A DNA stretch of 11,321 bases, taken from positions 1-11,321 of the forward strand of contig DAOVDY010000007.1 in assembly GCA_030669265.1 (NCBI GenBank), in the 5' to 3' direction. Position numbers and translations under genes: made by a program. Of this stretch, positions 6,774 through 11,321 are shown piece after piece (the first letter of the stretch is position 1; each line of letters starts with the position of its first letter). The notes under the pieces are model-generated. The model was not told where the DNA came from. It did not search any database and was given only the letters and a program-made list of their open reading frames with translations. Source of the stretch: Desulfobacteraceae bacterium. Lineage in GTDB: Bacteria; Desulfobacterota; DSM-4660; Desulfatiglandales; B25-G16.

Positions 6774-8207
6774 ATGCTTATCCTCTACCACATTTTAGCT
6801 ACCCTTATCTTTATCATTTTTTCCCCTGTTTTTTATCTTTTAAAAAATAGAGGTCGCTATAAAGAAAGGTTAGGCCTGAATCTTCCTGATCTTGACCAAT
6901 CATCAGCTGGCAGGTTATGGATCCATGCCCTTTCAGTAGGTGAAGTCTTATCCGCAATCCCATTGCTTGAGGCATTAAAAAATAAACATCCAACAAAGGA
7001 GATTGTACTTTCTGTTAAAACAGCTACCGGTTTAGATGTAGCAAGAAAAAAGCTAAAAGATCCCGTTGACTGCTTATTGCCAATGCCTCTTGATTTCTGG
7101 TGGTCATTGAGGGGGATGATAAAAAAAATTAATCCAATCATTTTTATTCTAGTTGAGACAGACATCTGGCCAGGCTTAATCTCATTGTTAAAAAAGAGGG
7201 GGGTAAAAACTATCTTAGTGAATGGCAGACTTTCTCCACATACTGCAAAATCTTATAGGAGGTGGAGATTTTTAATAAAGAGAGTGCTGCAGATGTTTGA
7301 ATTATTTCTGATGCAAACAGAACTCGATAAACGTCGAATTATTAAAGGAGGACTTTGTCCAGATAAGGTCAAGGTTACTGGAAACATTAAATTTGATAAG
7401 TCATGGAGCCCTCTTAACAATAAAGAACGAGACAGATGGCTTGACCTCCTAAACCTTAAAAACATGCTCATATGGGTGGCAGGGAGCACTCATCATCCCG
7501 AAGAGAAAATCATATTTAATGTATTTAGTCAACTTCGTAAATCCTTTCCTGACCTTTCCCTTATAATCGGTCCACGGGAGGCTCACAGGTTTGATGAGGT
7601 GTACAATCTTGCCAAAGATTGTGGATTAAAGGTAATAAGAAAAACGCAATTGCCTGTAGACTCGCCTGCCACTGCCTTGCACGCCTCTTCTCGCAGAGCG
7701 GGACGGGCAGGGAGGCACGAGCGGGAAGAAAAGCAGAAATACAATGTTTTCATTCTTAATACACTCGGCGAATTAGGCCAAGTTTATGGCTTGGCTGATA
7801 TTGCCTTTGTAGGCGGAAGTCTTGCTCCTAAAGGTGGCCATAATCTTTTAGAACCAGCATTTTTTGGTATACCTGTCCTTTTTGGTCCTTACACATATAA
7901 TTTTACCACTATGTCAGAATTAATGATTAAATACAGGGCTGGCAAAATGGTTGCTGATGAATCGGAATTGCTCAGTGTTATGGGAGAGTTATTAGCTCAA
8001 AAAAGCAAAAGAAATGAGATAGGTAGAAGGGCCAAGGAATTTGTGGAGCAAAATCAGGGGGCACTGGATAAGGTGATGGGAATCCTTGAACCTTATATTG
8101 AAATGTCTAAAGTGCCTAAAGTAAATAATACGACAAACCTAAAAAACACAACAAACCATAGAAGCCCAACAAACACAAGAAACACAAGAAACTATGAAAG
8201 AGGTTAA
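6774..8207 (+). CDS. waaA: 3-deoxy-D-manno-octulosonic acid (Kdo) transferase
   Basis: WaaA transfers Kdo from CMP-Kdo to the lipid A precursor on the cytoplasmic side of the inner membrane. The N-terminus is a membrane anchor (residues 1-22). Family marks are LSVGEVLSAIPL (53-64, E57 being the proposed catalytic glutamate), VETDIWPGLI (127-136), NGRLS (150-154), MQTELDKRRI (180-189), KVKVTGNIKFD (198-208), WVAGSTHHPEE (234-244), GPREAHRF (266-273) and FVGGSLAPKGGHNLLEPA (345-362). At 477 aa it is about 50 longer than usual. Two additions explain this: residues 295-319, encoded by a GC-rich inserted repeat, and a low-complexity Asn/Thr-rich tail after about residue 443. Both lie outside the conserved motifs, so the enzyme is probably active. 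The last 14 bases overlap lpxK. The number of Kdo residues it adds cannot be read from sequence. Confidence 0.95.
   Translation: MLILYHILATLIFIIFSPVFYLLKNRGRYKERLGLNLPDLDQSSAGRLWIHALSVGEVLSAIPLLEALKNKHPTKEIVLSVKTATGLDVARKKLKDPVDCLLPMPLDFWWSLRGMIKKINPIIFILVETDIWPGLISLLKKRGVKTILVNGRLSPHTAKSYRRWRFLIKRVLQMFELFLMQTELDKRRIIKGGLCPDKVKVTGNIKFDKSWSPLNNKERDRWLDLLNLKNMLIWVAGSTHHPEEKIIFNVFSQLRKSFPDLSLIIGPREAHRFDEVYNLAKDCGLKVIRKTQLPVDSPATALHASSRRAGRAGRHEREEKQKYNVFILNTLGELGQVYGLADIAFVGGSLAPKGGHNLLEPAFFGIPVLFGPYTYNFTTMSELMIKYRAGKMVADESELLSVMGELLAQKSKRNEIGRRAKEFVEQNQGALDKVMGILEPYIEMSKVPKVNNTTNLKNTTNHRSPTNTRNTRNYERG
7661..7727 (+). repeat. GC-rich palindromic repeat inserted in frame within waaA
   Basis: Bases 7661-7730 are about 69% GC (48 of 70 counted), in a gene that is otherwise clearly AT-rich. 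The stretch contains inverted segments: CTCG (7661-7664) with CGAG (7718-7721), TGCCT (7673-7677) with AGGCA (7713-7717), and alternatively CCTGCC (7665-7670) with GGCAGG (7706-7711). It encodes about 25 residues rich in Ala, Arg, Ser and Gly (SPATALHASSRRAGRAGRHE) just before the conserved FILNTLGELGQVYGLAD block. Other Kdo transferases, as I recall them, have only a short variable linker here. The frame is kept. Confidence 0.68.
8104..8203 (+). repeat. Low-complexity repeat forming the 3' end of waaA
   Basis: Short degenerate units fill this stretch: CTAAAGTGCCTAAAGT, then AACACAACAAACC and AACACAAGAAACACAAGAAAC. They encode a polar tail rich in Asn, Thr, Lys and Arg that has no counterpart in typical Kdo transferases. 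The lpxK ATG (8194) lies at the end of it. A repeat that spread over the original waaA stop codon is the simplest explanation. Confidence 0.55.
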
Positions 8208-9297
8208 TTGGTCAGCTCTCCATACAAAAAGGAAAAAAAACCTTTTTACATTTTTCCTGAGGATACTTTCTTTTTTGTATGGTCTTGCTATTCAACTTAG
8301 GCTTGTAGCTTATACAATAGGTTTCTTGAGGACTAACCGTCTTCCTGCTTATGTTATTAGCATTGGAAATATAACTACAGGTGGTACGGGAAAGACACCA
8401 TTTGTTGCCATGCTCGCCAAGTGGGCAGAAACACATGGATTTAGAGTTGCTATCCTCTCGAGAGGTTATAAAGGGAAGAGAAGCAATGACTCACTTGTTG
8501 TATCTGATGGAAAAACGGTTTTGACATCTGTCAATGATGCAGGAGATGAGCCGGTTCTATTAGCTAAAAAATTATCTTCCGTGCCTGTATTAATATCAAA
8601 AAAAAAATATAAAATCGGATCTTTGGCCTTAAAACTTTTCCATTCGAGGGTATTGTTATTAGATGATGGATATCAGCACATATCATTGCATAGAGATGTG
8701 AATATTCTTCTCATAGATGCTAAAAGACGATTTGGAAACAGATCGCTACTACCCCTGGGCCCTTTGAGGGAGCCTATTGAGGAGATAAAAAGAGCGGATA
8801 TTATTATTATCACCAAATGTACAGATACATATTCTGGAGATGACCTTGTCAATTACTTTCAAAAAAATTTCCCAGTAAAATCTATTTTTCGATCTGGGCA
8901 TTTTCCTGATCAAGTCATATTTCCCCTTGCTGGTAAGACCTATCCGCCAGGTATTTTGACCGGAAAAAATGTGGTAGCATTTGCAGGGATAGCTAATCCA
9001 GATGATTTTTTAGAAATGGTAAAAAGTTGTGGGGCCTCTGTTATTCACTTCAAAGCTTTTTCTGACCACCATTATTTTAGCAATGATGAGATTGAAGAGC
9101 TTGTATCTTGGAAAAAACAATCAAATGTAGACTTTTTATTGACCACGGAGAAAGACTGGATCAGGATTGACGGAAAAATTGATGCTGATTTGGACATTGC
9201 TATATTAACTATAAAGATTGGGCTGATTTCAGGTGCAGATACCTTTTTTAATAGCATCAAGCAGGGGATTATTAGATCAGATGTGAAAAAAAAATGA
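8194..9297 (+). CDS. lpxK: Tetraacyldisaccharide 4'-kinase
   Basis: LpxK phosphorylates the 4' position of the tetraacyl disaccharide to give lipid IVA at the inner membrane. The 367-aa protein starts with an amphipathic/hydrophobic anchor (about 17-46). It then has the P-loop VISIGNITTGGTGKTP (54-69, with K67 and T68), LSRGYKG (88-94), DAGDEP (115-120), the conserved LDDGYQH (156-162), FSDHHYF (289-295) and TTEKDWIRI (317-325). All are typical of the family, and the length is slightly above the E. coli enzyme (328 aa). The start overlaps waaA by 14 bases and no strong Shine-Dalgarno is visible. The stop overlaps the waaF ATG by four bases (ATGA), which implies translational coupling. Confidence 0.96.
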   Translation: MKEVNWSALHTKRKKNLFTFFLRILSFLYGLAIQLRLVAYTIGFLRTNRLPAYVISIGNITTGGTGKTPFVAMLAKWAETHGFRVAILSRGYKGKRSNDSLVVSDGKTVLTSVNDAGDEPVLLAKKLSSVPVLISKKKYKIGSLALKLFHSRVLLLDDGYQHISLHRDVNILLIDAKRRFGNRSLLPLGPLREPIEEIKRADIIIITKCTDTYSGDDLVNYFQKNFPVKSIFRSGHFPDQVIFPLAGKTYPPGILTGKNVVAFAGIANPDDFLEMVKSCGASVIHFKAFSDHHYFSNDEIEELVSWKKQSNVDFLLTTEKDWIRIDGKIDADLDIAILTIKIGLISGADTFFNSIKQGIIRSDVKKK

Positions 9298-10364
9298 GGG
9301 TAAGATCCAGGCATAACATTTCAACTCAGGAGATTAGAAAGATACTGATTAGATCCGCTAATTGGGTAGGGGACACGGCAATGATGATCCCATCCCTCGT
9401 GGCACTAAAAAAAACTTTTCCTTCTGCTGAGATAACGGTATTAGCTAAGCCTTGGGTTATTCCACTCTTAGAGAATCATCCTTCAGTTGACAGAACAATG
9501 ATTTTCGCCAAAGGTAGCGGTTTCTTTAACTCATTGAAAGAATTAGCAAGGATTATATCGTGGCTGAGGGCTGAGAGATTCGATCTGGCTGTTCTCTTTC
9601 AAAATGCCTTTGAGGCTGCATTTCTTGCCTATATAGGAAAGGTTAGATATAGGATTGGTTACAATACAGATGGGAGAGGATTTTTATTAACCCATAAGGT
9701 TATAAGGGATCAACGCATTCTCTTAGTTCATCAAGTTGAATATTTTCTCGGTCTTATAGAGGCCATGAATTGGCACGTTAAAGAAAGAGAGCCAATTTTA
9801 TATGTTAATGACGAGGATAGCAGGTCAGGCTCTTTAATGTTATCTTCTATGGGTATAGAAGATACTTATTTTATTTTTGGAATTCACCCAGGTGCTGAAT
9901 ATGGGTCGGCCAAGAGATGGCCAGAAGAGAGATTTGCTGTTATTGGTGATTGGGCTGCTAATAGATGGAATGCCAAGGTAGTAATATTCGGCTCTTTTTC
10001 CGAGACAGAAATAGCTGCTAAGATATCAGATTTAATGCATGCCAATCCTGTCAATCTCTGTGGAAAAACGACATTAGGTCAAGCTATGGCATTAATCAAG
10101 AGATGTAACTTTTTTTTAACAAATGATTCCGGGCTCATGCATATTGCTGCTGCCTTTAATATCCCTTTGGTGGCTGTTTTTGGCCCTACTGATCATATTG
10201 TAACCAGTCCGGTTAGTAAAAATGCAAGAATTGTAAGGCATAATGTAGATTGCAGCCCCTGTTTAAAAGAGGTGTGTCCTTCGGATCATAGTTGTATGTT
10301 ATCAATTGAGCCAGAAGAGGTTTGGAGGCAAATGGAAGCCCTGAAAAGAGAATTGAAAATTTAG
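9294..10364 (+). CDS. waaF: ADP-heptose:LPS heptosyltransferase II (GT9 family)
   Basis: WaaF adds the second L-glycero-D-manno-heptose of the inner core, using ADP-heptose, in the cytoplasm before LPS export. The 356-aa protein matches family length. It shows ILIRSANWVGDTAMMIPSL (17-35, with D27 at the presumed base position), HPGAEYGSAKRWP (198-210), NDSGLMHIAAA (277-287) and VAVFGPTD (293-300). The cysteine-rich block C320-x2-C323-x4-C328-x5-C334 (CSPCLKEVCP...CM) is a hallmark of WaaF as against WaaC and WaaQ. About 14 extra residues precede the usual IRKILIR start, but the ATGA overlap with lpxK supports the upstream start. Confidence 0.92.
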   Translation: MRVRSRHNISTQEIRKILIRSANWVGDTAMMIPSLVALKKTFPSAEITVLAKPWVIPLLENHPSVDRTMIFAKGSGFFNSLKELARIISWLRAERFDLAVLFQNAFEAAFLAYIGKVRYRIGYNTDGRGFLLTHKVIRDQRILLVHQVEYFLGLIEAMNWHVKEREPILYVNDEDSRSGSLMLSSMGIEDTYFIFGIHPGAEYGSAKRWPEERFAVIGDWAANRWNAKVVIFGSFSETEIAAKISDLMHANPVNLCGKTTLGQAMALIKRCNFFLTNDSGLMHIAAAFNIPLVAVFGPTDHIVTSPVSKNARIVRHNVDCSPCLKEVCPSDHSCMLSIEPEEVWRQMEALKRELKI

Positions 10365-10371
10365 CTATTCG

Positions 10372-10572
10372 GCCACAGATTCACACAGATGAACACAGAT
10401 AGGTTTAAATGCAAAGAAATCACAGATATTATTCCTATCATCAATTACCTGGCGGTGACAAATATTGAAGTTGGCTTATTATTGAACTTTGGCAGAAAAC
10501 CAAAATTCAAAAGATTTGTATATATGGTAACAAAATAAAAAATATCAGTGGTAATCAGCGTAAATCTGTGGC
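10372..10572. mobile_element. 201-bp inverted-repeat cassette around a GxxExxY remnant
   Basis: The left arm at 10372-10400 begins GCCACAGATT. The right arm at 10544-10572 ends AATCTGTGGC. As inverted repeats, 23 of 29 positions match without gaps. The left arm is itself periodic: CACAGAT occurs three times. The 49-codon frame at 10389-10538 starts inside the left arm and ends five bases before the right arm, so arms and frame form one unit. No transposase is present. The ends share GCCAC/GTGGC with the repeat at 737-839. Confidence 0.7.
10389..10538 (+). pseudogene. Internally deleted GxxExxY-family gene, 49 codons, frame intact
   Basis: The frame encodes MNTDRFKCKEITD, which resembles the N-terminus of GxxExxY proteins, joined to INYLAVTNIEVGLLLNFG and KFKRFVY, which match their C-terminus (usually LNYLKATG..VGLLINFG...FKR). 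Full members are about 125 aa with a PD-(D/E)XK nuclease-like fold and unproven function. Roughly 75 residues are missing between residues 13 and 18, including the GxxExxY motif and the predicted catalytic strand. The deletion keeps the frame and there is no internal stop. Whether the peptide is made is unknown. It lies between waaF and gmhB, in the same direction. Recognition is from memory of the family. Confidence 0.75.
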
Positions 10573-10611
10573 TGAGCAGGTAATGAAAATTTAAAATTGA
10601 AAAAATAAAGA

Positions 10612-11181
10612 ATGAGACCGGCGATATTTATAGATAGAGATGGAACTATTAACGAGCAACGCGGTTATATAAATCATATAAGCCAATTTGTACTTTTACC
10701 TGGTGTGGGGAAGGCTATATCCCTTTTAAATAAAAATAACCACATTGTGGCGGTAACTTCTAATCAATCAGGCGTAGCGAGAGGTTACTTCCCCATAAAG
10801 TTGGTAAAAGAGATCCACGAGTTAATGGAGCAGAAGTTGGCAAAAGATAATGCTTATGTGGATGGAATTTACTTCTGCCCGCACCACCCCGAGGGAGAGG
10901 TCTTGGAGTACAGAAGGGCATGCAGGTGTAGAAAACCCGATACCGGCTTCATAGAGATGGCAAGGACTGAATTCGATATCGATATGGGAAGATCATATGT
11001 GATCGGTGACCGCTGGCTCGATATCGACTTTGCCCATAACGCACACCTCCCGGGGATCTTGGTGCTGACGGGGTATGGAATAGGCGAGAGGGAGTATATA
11101 GTGCCTCGAAGAGAGGTAAAACCAGCCTACGTGGCCAAAGATCTACAAGAGGCTGTACGCTGGATTTTAAAAGAAGAGTGA
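10612..11181 (+). CDS. gmhB: D-glycero-D-manno-heptose-1,7-bisphosphate 7-phosphatase
   Basis: GmhB removes the 7-phosphate during ADP-heptose synthesis in the cytoplasm, supplying the substrate used by WaaF. At 189 aa it has the family length (E. coli 191). It is a HAD phosphatase with DRDGTIN (8-14, D8 nucleophile and D10 acid/base), TSNQSG (49-54), and K108 in RKPDTG followed by GDRWLDID (132-139). The structural zinc site is complete: C89, H91, C104 and C106. Histidinol-phosphate phosphatases share this fold, but the LPS context favours GmhB. Base composition changes inside the gene: about 39% GC to position 10860, then about 52% to the end. It lies about 250 bp after waaF, separated by the GxxExxY cassette. 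No strong Shine-Dalgarno is visible. Confidence 0.94.
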   Translation: MRPAIFIDRDGTINEQRGYINHISQFVLLPGVGKAISLLNKNNHIVAVTSNQSGVARGYFPIKLVKEIHELMEQKLAKDNAYVDGIYFCPHHPEGEVLEYRRACRCRKPDTGFIEMARTEFDIDMGRSYVIGDRWLDIDFAHNAHLPGILVLTGYGIGEREYIVPRREVKPAYVAKDLQEAVRWILKEE

Positions 11182-11321
11182 TCAATCGGCATTGGTGGAT
11201 GGGATTGGGTCAACTTTGACTAGAGAAGAGTACTCTGAGCATTTTTGAGAAATGTAAAAAGTCTCAAAGGTCTTTGAATAAGAAGAAAACATTATTCTTG
11301 ATTGAACAGAGAGATAAAGAC
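11182..11321. other. Terminal 140 bp without an assignable gene
   Basis: One frame is open from 11220 to the window end but has no ATG and no recognisable sequence. GTAAAAAGTC at 11254-11263 is identical to the end core of the element at 4311-4460, so another copy may begin here and run out of the window. A short inverted repeat GAATAA/TTATTC (11276-11281 and 11292-11297) is present, with no clear role. The next heptose-pathway gene could start just beyond the window. Confidence 0.4.

Noticed and set aside
11220..11321. Start of an hldE-like gene at the right edge
   Set aside because: The open frame has no start codon of normal type and none of the expected HldE N-terminal motifs.

Overview
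The window comes from an AT-rich, Gram-negative bacterium with a Kdo- and heptose-containing lipopolysaccharide (LPS). Separate glyS, an NtrY-type kinase beside a DUF4390 protein, and LPS genes in this order with many short intergenic repeats suggest Desulfobacterota (old Deltaproteobacteria) or a nearby phylum such as Nitrospirota. That placement is inferred from gene content only.

Layout. The left edge (1-720, +) is the 3' end of glyS. A 103-bp inverted repeat with a weak terminator separates it from mltA (856-2052, -), a lipoprotein murein transglycosylase. The 470-bp divergent region 2053-2522 holds no convincing gene. It does hold an 18-bp perfect palindrome and a near-consensus sigma-54 promoter reading into lpxC (2523-3452). 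Then, all on +, come a DUF4390 exported protein (3725-4312), a 743-aa NtrY-like histidine kinase (4478-6709), waaA/kdtA (6774-8207), lpxK (8194-9297), waaF (9294-10364) and gmhB (10612-11181). The last 140 bp carry no assignable gene.

How the genes work together. LpxC commits to lipid A, LpxK adds the 4'-phosphate, WaaA adds Kdo, GmhB helps make the activated heptose and WaaF adds the second core heptose. An NtrY-type sensor inside this cluster and a sigma-54 promoter in front of lpxC suggest that LPS synthesis is under envelope or nutrient signalling. No NtrX-type partner regulator is encoded here.

The most unusual property is repeat invasion. Most gene junctions, and one gene interior, carry a different short repeat, and the reading frames survive. 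The clearest cases are: a 150-bp element flanked by a 10-bp direct repeat, whose removal restores a tight DUF4390-kinase junction; a 201-bp inverted-repeat cassette holding an in-frame, internally deleted GxxExxY-family gene (49 codons); and a GC-rich in-frame insert of about 25 residues within waaA.
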